Below are positions 12,874-24,819 of a stretch of 64,000 bases of DNA, in pieces. The position numbers and the translations under genes were made by a program. The notes beneath the pieces are model-generated. The model was not told the DNA's origin, searched no databases, and worked only from the letters and a program-made list of their open reading frames with translations. Source of the stretch: Mycteria americana. Lineage: Eukaryota; Chordata; Aves; Ciconiiformes; Ciconiidae. Position 1 is the stretch's first letter. Every line of letters begins with the position of its first letter. The stretch lies in the NCBI RefSeq assembly GCF_035582795.1, contig NC_134369.1, positions 54,994,001 to 55,058,000 on the forward strand, given 5' to 3'.

Positions 12874-15800
12874 GAAAAAGCCCTTAGTCCAGCTCTTTTC
12901 TCACCATGTAACTTCCAATCCTTTCTCTATCCTTCTCTGTATGGACTAGGAAGTCGCTATGCCAGACTTAAGTGTCATGCTCCAGCTGTAAGGTGTGTTA
13001 CACTGCCCTCATTTGTCATATGCAGCCTTCAACCCCACCAGCTTCATTGCCCATTGGGGCACTTCTGCAGCTGTGTTTGTGCTCTCCCCGCAGAGCTCCG
13101 TCTGGGTGGGAACACTCTTCCTGAGCCTGCCTCTGATCAGAGCCAGCTCCTGGTATCATGTTGATCTACTGCTTGGTACTTCGCTTTTTTCCTTAGTTAT
13201 CTTCTCAGGTAATGGGAGTTTAACAGAACAGTACATTGACAAGAAAAAAATACCCATTTTAATTGTGTCAGTCACAAAATTCAGATGTTGGTTAAAAGGT
13301 CACAACTGAGCAATAAAAAGAAGGTCGCTTATTGCTAGCCTTGATAGTGATCTTATAGCTCCTATGGTTGCAGTATATGCTCAGGTTGCAAGAGATCTAG
13401 CTTCAAGTTGCACCTGTACCTGAGTGTTCAAGCTGATTTCTTCCTTCTCCCAAGGAGTATCTTGCTGACAGTCCAGTTTTATATATAGACACTTACTTCC
13501 ACAGGAACAGGGTCTGAAAACCTGGTATTTCACCTGCTAGGTTACCTAAGAGGTCAAGTTATTGCACTGTGGCTGTAAAATATTCTATACAAATACTAAT
13601 ATGTAATACAGCTGCAGTAAAAGAGAGGCAGAAAAAGACCTGCCCTAGAGTAGCCTGTCATCTGGTGATTAGATTACACTCCAATAGATGGGATATCTCA
13701 GGCCTCTGAATCTTCAGAACCATTGTGTCTTTCTGAATTGTTCCTCAGCTAGTTATTGAAAGGTGAAAAAAGCTGATTTACATTTTGTCTGTGCTTTGTC
13801 TTTTCTTTCATTCACTGGTGGACATGATGTGATCATGCTTAAAGGGCTCCAGTTCACTGATTCTGAGGTCTGCTACCAATTCTGTCATTGCAGTCACTGT
13901 AGTGACCCCCTTCCTCTTCAGTCCAGTGAGTCTGAATAACAATTTCAGTATAAACATTGTGGCATGCCCTAGATGCAAGAGTTAATTTCAAAGTTTTCTG
14001 GCAGGCTTGTGCAAGTTAGTGCTGGTGCCTGTCATAGCTTTGCTTCTGTTGTAACTCCGTTAAGCTGTATAAAGACATCCTGGACATGATGACCCCATCC
14101 AACTCCAACATATGTGTAGCTGGCTCCAAAATCTGTTGTCACGTCAGTCCCTCTTTTAAAATAATGCCTTTCAGAATCAGTATTTTAAAGAACGTCAAGA
14201 CTTCTGTAGGGAAAATGTTATCACAATGTAATAATTTTCTTTTATTTTGCTGTACCTAAATTCCAAATTCCAATGCCTTTAAGGGTGGAAATACTTTGGA
14301 TTTGGTGGTATTTTAATTTTTTTTCCCTGAAGTGCAGTTAAACTATTTCTATTTGAAATGTAATGCATTTGAAGTTAAAAGGTGGTAGGGAGCATCCTGA
14401 GGCAAAAACTTCAAAACCATAAATCTTCCAACCCCTTGCCTCATTCCACACACCCACCCCCCAAAAAAAATCCCAGAATAAACAACTAGGACTTTCATTT
14501 ATCTTTATGGGAAGAGACTAATATAATACTGGATCAGATGAATGGTGTATTCAAATCTGTGTCTGGCAGCAACCAGTGCAAGATGCCTTAGAGAAGACTG
14601 CCTAAATTCTATTAATGGATAACTATGAAATAATCTGCTTACCTGGGAAATTTCTCTTTAATGTCTTTCACTTAGAATGTAGCTTATGTCCAGAAACAGT
14701 ACAGTTTATATTGCTTAGAAAATTGCCATGTCTAATATTGAATGGTCCTGTTCAGATGGATGTTGCTGCCTTACTTTGTTCTGTGTAAAAGAAAGCATGC
14801 ATTGGAGTTTCATGGCTTGAGTGTAACATTTTAAACATCTACACAAAGTGCATAAGAGAAAAGCAGTGGAGAATAAGGCCAGTGCTACTAAAATGGGGAT
14901 GTTTCCGTGGAAGAGGTTCCTGATCAAAACTCTCCAAGATCTTAAGCACTGAACCATCTTCACCATCTTCACTCTCATCATACGATATTCTATCTGGCCC
15001 AGAAAAGTCTCACTGATTTGCCTGTTTCCCCATCCTTCCAAATTTACAGGGAAAACACATTTTTCATTTCTAATAAATTATTTTCCATTACACCTATGTA
15101 AACACCTGTATCCCTTTCAGCTACACACTTTGCAAAGTTGGTGGAAAAGTACTCATTTTTCTTATAAGGCAAGATGACATATGATATTACTTTAATAAGG
15201 TGATAGCAGCAGTAGTAAAAAGAACAAAGATATTTCGTTGTCTTCTGATAAAGCATCCTTCATATGAAAAAATATCTAAGTTTTATGAACTCTGACTAAA
15301 TTATTAATAATTTCATTTTAAGGTGTCTGTACTGTGGATTTCAGTTATTGCCTTCCGATTTTGCATAGTATAATAGATGCACATCCTTCATCCAAAGGAT
15401 AGTTTTATTGCTTTGAAACAGTCATTTCTGCATGTTCTCATTCTGCCCCAGCTGAGCTCACTTAGAGGTGCTAGCAGGCCTAAAATTAATAGTATGGTGG
15501 GCATTAAACCATTAGAGGCAAGTGTAAGGGGAAGCAGCAATATACTGATTTATGTAGTCCTGCAAGTGGCTACAGAAAGCTGGAACTGGATTTTGATGTT
15601 GATACACTTCCTCCTGGTTTGGTTTCTTGGTGACAGTTGCCACCACAGCATCTGAGAGGGGAAAGAAGCATCCTCCTCTATGGCTGTGAACAGGGCCTTC
15701 AGCGCTCTGATGAGCTGCCCAGGGTCGCATGCAATCTGAGGCTATCGGGACTTGAACCTGCAAAATGTTCAGCTTAAAAACTGTTCTTTGCATTACATAG

Positions 15801-18379
15801 CTGTATGGCAAAGCCATACATTGAGTAGCAGTAGGACACTGTTCCACACATAGGGAAAGGGTGCTGGTGGCCCATTCAGAGGGATGTGAAGGTGTCTATT
15901 GCTCCTGGAGGAACCCATATGTAATCTGCTACAGAACAAAAGCCAGGGCCTTTTTGTCCTCCCCAGTGTTACCCTGGAGTAGTAAAAAAACCAAATAGGT
16001 AGCTTCTGAGCACTGTCAAGAAGTACAGAAATGCATACACACGTACACACTGTATGTAATTTAGGGGCTGAAAGGCTGACACTGTAGTATGAGACACTCC
16101 AAGGCAGTACAACATTGCTTTGGAAATTGTGTCTGGCACAGACACTCGCAATGTTGGTGTACTCCAGTCAGTGCTTGGTTTCAAGCAAGTTTTCTCAGCT
16201 TTAGCTCTTGTTCTAAAAAGTTCTTGGTAAAAATACTTGTAGTTCAGTACTGCATTATTTGTTCTGTGCTATAAAGTCTCCTTACATTACTGCCCTAACT
16301 ACACACACAATTCCAAGTTTTGCTCATGAGTAATGAAACTGGCAGATAACTAATGTTAAGTCGAACAAGGAGAATTTAAACTCATGTGACAGTCCCTGGG
16401 AAAGACATACTGTTCTATATTTCCCCTGAGCCCCAGCAAATATATAGTCAGTGCTTACCACTTCAGCTTTCCAGTTTTAACATGAGGGAAGGGGGAGTTT
16501 TTGGCACTTGTTCATTAAAATTTAATCCCATGTTTGCAGTATGTCATAGTTTACTGTAGGCAAAATGATGAGTGAGAAGTGTTAATGAGCATCATTAGTG
16601 TTACAGGCTGTTACTCTGGACTTCAACTCCTTAATTTTACACCAGGGGTTCCCAAATTGTCTTTGCTATGTACCATCACAAACAGGAGCTCTGTGGTGTA
16701 GGGCAAGCTATGTACCACTGTGAAGTGTTCTGCACACTATTAATGTTACATGCACAGCTCCTTGTGCAGTATAAACTTGGCACTCCAAAACTGTACTAGG
16801 ATACTGTTAGATAATCTCATTTAATTTAAAGATATTTGGCTAGGTTCCAAGCCCCTAAGTTTAAGGAATTTAGTTACATAAAATATTAGCTATGTTTTTG
16901 AAGCTGGATGGAGGAAAATTAGGTTGAAAATTTATACCATTTAATCAGTAAGCTGCTGTGAGGCTTTGCAATCATTGATCTGACCTAATCATTCATCTGA
17001 TTACCGTAATCACTCCTGACATCTGATGCACACATTTTCTTGTATTCAAAGAAAAGTATAAAATAATGGTCTTGGAATTATTTCTGCAATGCAGGTCTGT
17101 CCTGCTTGAGCAACAGCTACCTTTGCTCTCAGTAAGACAGAAGGCCTCATGATGCCATTTGCAGAGAACTTGGGGTGAAGGAGCTACAGTCTGACCCCTC
17201 TCAGTGCCTGTGCACTCAGCTCCTGGCTGCTTCTGCCATGCGCTATTCAGAAATATCCCATGACATTTGTAGTGCTCATCCCAGAAAAGGGAGTGTTAAC
17301 TCTGACCTGTTCGCTGGTGAAAATGTGGCATTACACCAAGCCCCTCTTCCTGCATGTGTCTCTGACACAGTTTTCAGTCAGTTCTGATCCACTTTTAAGC
17401 AGTCTCATTTGGGCCACATTTCCCTAGATTGCTTATGAAAATATTGTGGAAAGATGGCATCTCAGCTTTGCAAAGATGCATGGTTTCTACCTCTTCTACC
17501 TCTTGTAGAAAGGAGTTACACTGATTTGCCATAATTTCTTGTTGACATACCCATGTAGGTGTGCTTCACCTGCTTGGAGCTGGGGAGCGGGCATGCTCTT
17601 TGTTTCTTTTTATAAGTATTTATAGGCAGTTTGGATGTTTATTTGCAGAGACAGGACTCTGACTGGGGTAATTGAACTCTTCCAAAACTCATATAAAATA
17701 AAAATTTGTAGCCTAATGCGCCTGAATAAGGAGAGAAAATCATGATCAGATAACCTAGAACTTCTGACAGTTCTGTGCTTGGCTTAGCAGTTTCAGTAGG
17801 TAGTCAGTTAGGTATTTTAAAATGGAACTTGCATTAGAGATTCTCCTTTAAAAGATACTCCAAGGCACAAAAAGTGGGAAGATTTTCTTAGAATTTACAA
17901 TGTGATGCCCCTTCTGTGATTTTTTGTAATTTGTCTCAAGAAAATTAGAAAAATACTAGGACAAAGATATGTTCTCTTCTCCAAGTTCTTCACGAGTTGC
18001 CTAATAAAAATAATTGCAAGTTACACTAAGAGTAAGTGTTATTTTCTCTGAACAGAGTATTAGCCCAGACTTTCCTATTTACAAGTAAACCAGACAGCCT
18101 AGGTGAGATGAAGATTACATTAGTAAAAGCATTAACAAATGAAGCCAAAATGGGACTGACCACTTGTACATACCAAAGTAGGTATGTTTTATAAACTGAG
18201 CTTACAGTGAAGCATGTGAAAGTTGAATCTTCTGTTGACACTTCATATCCAGATCTTTACCAGTGAGGCAGCTTAGTACAGAGCTTAGAAAGACTGTCTT
18301 AAAGTGAACGCTGTTAAGATTAGCTGGAAAATTAGTTAAATCTCTGTGCTCTGCACGGTTATGAGAAACTCTTTGGATT

Positions 18380-19350
18380 TTTGGGGGCTCAATTTTAGGG
18401 TCAGTGCTCCTTAATGTTTTTATAAATGATCTGGACGCAGTAATCAAATGTACATTAAGTAAGTTTGTTGATGATACTAAACTAGGCGCAGCTGTGGACT
18501 CCCTCAAGGGTAGGGAGGCCTTACAGAGAGATCTGGGTAGACTAGAGAGCTGGGCAATCACCAACCGTATGAAATTTAGCAAGACCAGCTGCCAGATTCT
18601 GCACCTGGGATGGCATAATCCTGCTTATACATACAAACTGGGGGACGAGAGGCTGGAGAGCAGCCCCGCAGAAAGAGATCTGGGGGTCTGGGTTGATGGC
18701 AAGTTGAATATGAATCAACAGTGTGCCGTGGCAGCCAAAAGGGCCAACCGTGTCCTGGGGTGCATGAAGCACAGCATAGGTAGCCAGTCAAGGGAGGTGA
18801 TTGTCCCACCCTGCACTGCACTGGTGCGGCCCCACCTCGAGTACTGTGTGCAGTTTTGGGCGCCTCAATATAAGCAGGATATCAAACTATTAGAGTGTGT
18901 CCAGAGGCGGGTGACCAAGATGGTGAAAGGTCTTGAGGGCAAGACTTATGAGGAGCAGCTGAGGTCACTTGGTTTGTTCAGCTTGGAGAAGAGAAGGCTG
19001 AGGGGTGCCCTCATCACAGTCCACAACTTCCTCAAGGGGGGCAGTGGAGGAGGAGGTGCTGATCTCCTCTCTCTGGTGACCAGCGATAGGACACAAGGAG
19101 ATGGAATGAAGGGGAAGTTCGGCTTGGACATTAGGAAAAGGATCTTCACTGATAGGGTGGTCAGTCACTGGAACAGGCTCCCCAGGGAAGTGGTCACGGT
19201 ACTAAGCCTGTCAGAGTTCAAGGAGCATCTGGATGATGCTCTTAGTCATATGGTTTAGTTTTAGGTGGTCTTGGAGCAGGGAGTTGGACTTGATGATCCT
19301 TATGGGTCCCTTCCAACTTGAGATATTCTATGATTCTATGATTCTATGAT
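18380..19350 (+). mobile_element. CR1 LINE, 5'-truncated copy
   Basis: This is the 3' part of a CR1 non-LTR retrotransposon. It starts inside the reverse-transcriptase domain, lacks ORF1, the endonuclease and the N-terminal half of the polymerase, and runs to a normal 3' end with a 'ttggacttgatgatcctt' block and three ATTCTATG-type units (about 19325-19349). Such 5' truncation is normal for LINE insertion. It cannot move by itself. The body is unusually free of stops, which suggests a fairly young insertion. Confidence 0.95.
18404..19258 (+). pseudogene. CR1 reverse transcriptase C-terminal fragment
   Basis: A 285-codon stretch is open up to TAG at 19256-19258. The first codon shown is GTG, so this is not a true start; the frame enters from the truncated 5' side. 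Near the beginning it carries the reverse-transcriptase active-site box as FVDD (18464-18475), followed by the CR1 thumb/C-terminal region with recognisable signatures such as ALVRPHLEYCVQFWAPQYK and GLFSLEKRRLRGALI. The first half of the polymerase and the endonuclease are missing, so no active enzyme can be made. Family assignment is firm; expression is not expected. Confidence 0.9.
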
Positions 19351-22300
19351 TTTCCTTGTATGTAAAGGGACATGGCTCCTGCTCCAGAGCAAGGCCTCTC
19401 CTCTCTTGACTCCTGGCAGGCAGCTGTCCCTCCTGCACCCCTTTACTATATTTTCCTTATGATTTGTACTTTAGGTTTGGAAAAAGAAATGAGTTTTGGA
19501 GGAAAACAGTGAAGGAGAACCATGATGGGGAGAACAATGTTACAGGGTGTTGCCCATCTCTGTCCTGTAGGCTGAGAAGTTCTGAATTGTTCAGATGAAC
19601 ATCCCAGTCTTTAGGGGATATTGAAAGCTGTCCCCAGTCTCACTTCATGAGCTAGTGTTTGGTTTGTGAACACCTCCAAGAGGTGGAAAGGCCTCCTCCA
19701 GCTCTGACAGGTAAGGCAAACCTGTTCCTCTGCTCCATGGCTTCAGGAGGGATCCTTGCTCATTCTGCTGCATCCAGCCCCTGCTGCACAAACACCCTGT
19801 CCCAGCAGCAGACAACCCATGGAGAAGGTAGGGCAAGAAGTACTTTGGCCAGGGCCACACAACAGGCAAATTGCAGCAAGCAGCACCTGGCTCTCCTGGC
19901 TCATGGACCACTGCTGTCTGCTCTGCCACTGCCAGAAACCTTCCGGCTGTCTTGGGCACTTTGTGACTCAGAAAGACATAGACAGGAAAGACTTTCAGAG
20001 AGCCCCAGGGCAACCTTTGTCCAGCTGCAGACGATGCTTACAATGATTTCCTTTTGAGCCTACTAAGTGAACTATTCACCCTGCTAGGTGTGAATAAACA
20101 GGACGGGTGGTTTTTACACTAGGAAGTATTTTGATTTGAGTTGAGAAGCTGTTAATTTAAGGAAGGCAAGTAGGCAGGTCCAGAGGCAGAAAATCACTTT
20201 ACTTGTGTGTTCGATAGTTATCCAATAAAATTATTTTTCCCTGTGGTAACTTTAATATCCTTGAGCTAGGGCTTAAAAAAAAAATTGTACTGCTACCCTA
20301 GGGATAACTAGTGAAAGAACCAAATTTAAGAAAGAGCACACCCTTCCCCTGCAGCCCAATTATACCAGCCCTTCCTGGGAGGGGGGCAGAAAACGGATTT
20401 TCACTTTTTGCTAGCAATAGTCAGGCTTCTATGGGGGCTGTGTGCAAATTGGATTTTGAATAAAACACTATAAAAGGTTGTAGAACAGAAAAAATTGTTT
20501 TTTCCCTCCCTAACTGAAGGTGTTAGGAAATGAAGTTATCCAAAATCAGGGTTACTTTCTGTTCTATTTCATCATCCTGCACAAATTTAATATTAATTAT
20601 GCTTCAAATTGTAATGTAATCAGTTTTAAAGCATCTTCTTCCTATGTATTTTAAATACAATGATGAAGTTAAAAAAAATATGCAGGAAAGAAGTCAGAGT
20701 GTGTGACAAGCAAGTCTTTTGGCACTAAGCAGGCACTTGGGCGCCCAATCCTGTAAAACATTTATGCAGGGATTTATACAACTCAACAGCTGTTTACATC
20801 AGTAGTCACTTGTGCTATAAAATTTATGCGACTCTTAGGACCCAGATCCTGCTATTGAGTCATCCTATTGATTTTTTGTCTTCTGTGACATTGATTCTTG
20901 AGGCTGAAATGGTGTGCGTTGCCCTGTGAGCAGGGGACAGCCTCATGCCTGGATTCTCAAAAGTATTTGGGCAGGCAGAGATGCGAATAGCAGCTTGCAA
21001 ATTCCCCTCGGCATCCACAGCCCTAATGCCTATTTGTCAGCCTTGTCTTAAAAGTTAGATTTGGTGGGGTCAGGAAGCTGCGCAGGAGCAGCCCCAAGTT
21101 CAGATCGTGGCCCCACGCGGGGATGACACTCCAGTGTAGCCATCGCAGCAGCTGCTGAGGAGAGCAGGAATCACCAGAAAGAGCAGGCAATGCCTCCGGA
21201 GTGTTTAGCAGTTTTGGTGCTGATGTTCCCATATGCTTTATAACTTGTGTTAAGTACACTCTTGTAGGATGTAGAAAACTTCATGGGGACTGGCCTAAGC
21301 ATTGCCCAAAAAGGAAGGCACTACCTTTTCCCAAACGTGTGGTGTTTTGACATTGTCATGCTCTTAGCTTGTTGGATGAAGGTTGTGCAAGCGGTGTGGG
21401 TCAGAGAGTGCTCAGTGTACCACCAGTTTGTAGGTCTGAAGAGGCTGGATGCCACTCAGACCTTGGTTGTTGTCCACATGCCCACAGGCTGTGTGTTTAC
21501 TGGATCTGGTTTATATGTCCTCAAGAGCTGGGTAGTAACAGAAGATTCATTTTGAGAATTGACGTTTTTTATATAGTTGTCTAAAACTAACATTAACCAT
21601 GCTTTGTGCATCTACTCTGAAGTCCCTAATTTGATTTTGCAGTTCTTTTTAATGGTTCTGAGGCTTTCTAGGGATAACTTTAAAAAATACCCTAATTTTG
21701 GAAAATCTCAGTTACTCATTGTATCTGATAATGGTTGTAACTACTAAAACAACTTCATTGCTCACACAATGTGTCATAAATCTTGTCTGCTGTTCATGCA
21801 TTTTACAGTCTAGTGAAATGATTCTGCCTCTCAACAACACTGTTTGGAGAGTAGACTGCCATCAGGATAATTAGAAATAAATCCCAGGATCTCCTACAAC
21901 CTACTCACTGATTTTGGGTCTCTGAGGCTGTAAGGAAAGCACCATGCATGCTCCTCCTTGTGGCTCCCAGCCATGCTGCTTCATTACATGATGCCTCACA
22001 CTGAGTCTTGATTCATAATCTTGATACCATGGATGAAGAAAATGACATACACAGTCACCTCTGCCTCTGCTCCGTTCTCACTGACGCCAAGGGCTACCAG
22101 TGGCACTAGAGAGAGTACATAGCCTTCGTGATATTACCAATAAACACTGGCAGGCCCTTTCACATCAGGGATCAGCTAGTTTAGACATTATCTCTTCATA
22201 TCACATAAAATGGCTAAGACTGGCCAAGGCATTTGTGCTGTCAATACAGAGGACTAAACCTCCCAACATCAGCAGCTGGAAGTTGTCAACTGAATGATGA

Positions 22301-24162
22301 ATCACCCCCTGTAAAATCTGGCCCAGTCTCTCAGGATTTGGGGCTTGTCAGTCTGCCGATTTTTAAACTGCTGATGAGGTGCTCAGATGCCTTGGCAATG
22401 GGCAACCTGCCACACAAGCAACTGAAGCGGCTAAATAAATGGTGAGTCAAAGATTCTCAATAAAAATGAAACATAATGGCTTAAATCAAATTTAACATCC
22501 AAATACTTCCTGCAAACTGGGACAACTGAAGCGTGGCATAGAAACAGGAATGACTTTGTCGGATAAGGGATATATCAGGTTCTGAAACAACACAGACTGG
22601 ATTGTAGGAAGCTAATTAGGCAATGCAGGTGAAAGCTATGTATGCTTGGCAAGAAGCGAGTCTTCTCCTTCTGAGTAAAGCTTCCAAAACCTCTTATTTT
22701 GTGCAGGAAATTTTTTCTATGGCAATTTGAAAAAGGGGAAGTCTTGTCCTCAGATAAATACACCAAAATGCCCTACATTGGTGATAGCAGGGACCCCATT
22801 CCCTTCAGTGAGGTGCTTTGACCAGTACCTCTAACAGCTGCAGGTCCCTTAGTTTGCCGTATGTGCACCTGCACTTGCCCGCTCAGGCTCTCCCCTGCAG
22901 CAGCCCTTCTGCTGCTCTGGTGGCACTCTGCAGGGCACAGCTTCCTCGGTGGGAGACAGCAAAAGCTGGGTTTGCTTTGCCTCTTGCTCTCTTTCCTTCC
23001 TGTCCTGAGAAGTGAAAGAGTGACAGCAGCAGCAGCATGGTGGCCTCTTCTGCTGCGGTCTTTGTGCTGAGACATGAGCAGGGTGACCTGCACTGAAAGG
23101 TGCAGTGCAGGGAAGGAAAAATGCATCACTCTTACAGGTTCTTCCCGGCACAGCCAGTTCCTCGGAGCAGCCTATGTGTGCCACAGGCTCTGCATCATGA
23201 GCAAGTGCCACGGTCCCTTTTGGCTCTTAGCTGAGGAAGACCTCTCCTAAAACGTACCATGAGAACAAAAGTGAGGCTGATGGTCCAAAAAGTACAGGAA
23301 CTGCTGTGTTGTGTGAGCTGGGGAACGGAGGCAGTCTGGGACACGGGGGCAGATTTTGTACAGTTAAGAAATCTGCTGGGAGGGAGGAAGCAGGAGCAGG
23401 AGCTGAACTGCCCAGGTCAGATGGCGTAGCACTGGTGAAGGGCACGAGAGCAGCAGCTCCTTGAGTGGGTTCAGGCGAGTGGCCCCAGTGCAGCAGCTGT
23501 GTTCTGTTTGGGCAGGAAACTTGATGCAAAAAGCAAGCGTGCTCGGGCTTGTGAGAAATGGGACAACAAGGCTTGCTGGCAGCATGTATGGTAGGAGAAG
23601 GGAGACTTTGAGAGAGTTATATGCAGGTGGCTTTGATAAGGATGATGGGACCTGGGGGATGAGACTATAGCCACTGTTTAAATATAGAATAATTACAGAA
23701 CGTAACCAGTGATATAATGGCTGTTGCATTGATCCAAACCACTGGGCCTGCCTGGGCAATTATTTCCTACAATACTAATAATACTGGATGTTCTTTAAAC
23801 AGAAATGTTCAACTTTTTCTAACAAATGCACAAATGAGTCACCTGTTGGGTCCCATTTTATAAGCCTTGGAATCCTCTTCTCAGGGTCTACATTCGCCAT
23901 ATTCATGACTGAGTCAAGATTTTACTGTGACCGACAGAGTTAATGTTCAATTGTAAAAACAAGTGTCGCCCAACAAGATGTCTCTAATCAAGCCAATATC
24001 CTTGGAATTGACACGTTACTTGTGTAGCCAAAACATATTTATCCCATTAACTCTCTCTACCTCCATCTTCCACATGTACCATGGGGGGAAGCAGAGAGGT
24101 GGTGGCCGGCGGCAGTGGGTGGCTTCTCACCATAAGCACACACTCCGGCTCGTGCAGAGAGT

Positions 24163-24182
24163 GGTTGGTTGGTTGGTTGGTT
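24163..24182 (+). repeat. (GGTT)5 microsatellite
   Basis: Five perfect GGTT units in intergenic DNA. Confidence 0.9.
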
Positions 24183-24791
24183 GCCTGTGCAGGAAAGGAA
24201 AGCAACCGTACTCACTTTCCAGTCGCTGGTGCCCTTTGAAATGGTTTGCTGTAACTGAGGGATTCTTGACCCTCCACCATCAGAGCCACATTCAGAAGCA
24301 AAAATTCCTGCCATCTGTTCAAGAGTGAGCCATATGCAGTAAACGAATTCAAACAAACACAGAAATGATAATGCTAAATACCCAAATGTATCACAGCATT
24401 TCAGTGTCTTAAGATCACAGCTTTATTTCCCTTCAGCAATTTAAAGCTGCCATGGTTTGTTTGAAAAACAAGAACAATATCATAATTTAATTCCCAATTA
24501 GTCACCAGAGAATATGATCACGATTAATTATAGCTTTGCTGACTGACAATAGCCTTTACACCTCCCTTGAAGTACACTGACTCTTTTTGAGTCTATAGCT
24601 TGCTATGAGCTGTGAATACACTTCTAATGAGGCTTGTTGTGCTTAAGTATAAAAGTAGATGAGTGTTTATCTTCCCACCTTACAATGAATGAATCAGTGG
24701 ACGTGTTTTGGCTATGTGGCTTTTTCATGGTTCTTTTTTGCAAGTTATTTGAGTTCTGTCCTCAGTGAGGTTGCAACAGTGTTACATTTTT

Positions 24792-24819
24792 TGTGGTTAT
24801 CTGACTTCAGATAACCACA
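24792..24819. repeat. Perfect inverted repeat, 13-bp arms
   Basis: The arm TGTGGTTATCTGA (24792-24804) is followed after two bases (CT) by its exact reverse complement (24807-24819). The very short spacer makes it a near-palindrome able to form a tight hairpin or cruciform. It lies in AT-rich DNA with no adjoining gene. GATAA/TTATC cores occur in both arms. Confidence 0.9.

Larger units (their letters stand above)
6621..18379. other. Intergenic DNA, no gene recognised
   Basis: No protein family is recognisable in any frame. The stretch contains a T16 tract (8061-8076), a 40-base-period tandem duplication (11116-11188), an inverted repeat (11009-11034) and a short direct repeat (12849-12873). 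Bases 6850-7060 are AT-rich and CpG-containing with homeodomain-like AATTA cores, and could be a regulatory element; this is only an impression. Confidence 0.55.

Noticed and set aside
15700-15770. tRNA-like B box (GGTTCAAGTCC on the - strand)
   Set aside because: The flanking bases do not form a T-arm stem, and no A box or acceptor stem was found at the right distance.
16640-16720. hAT/Charlie-like terminus (CAGGGGTTCCCAAA)
   Set aside because: Only one short terminus is visible; no matching inverted terminus or 8-bp target duplication was found.
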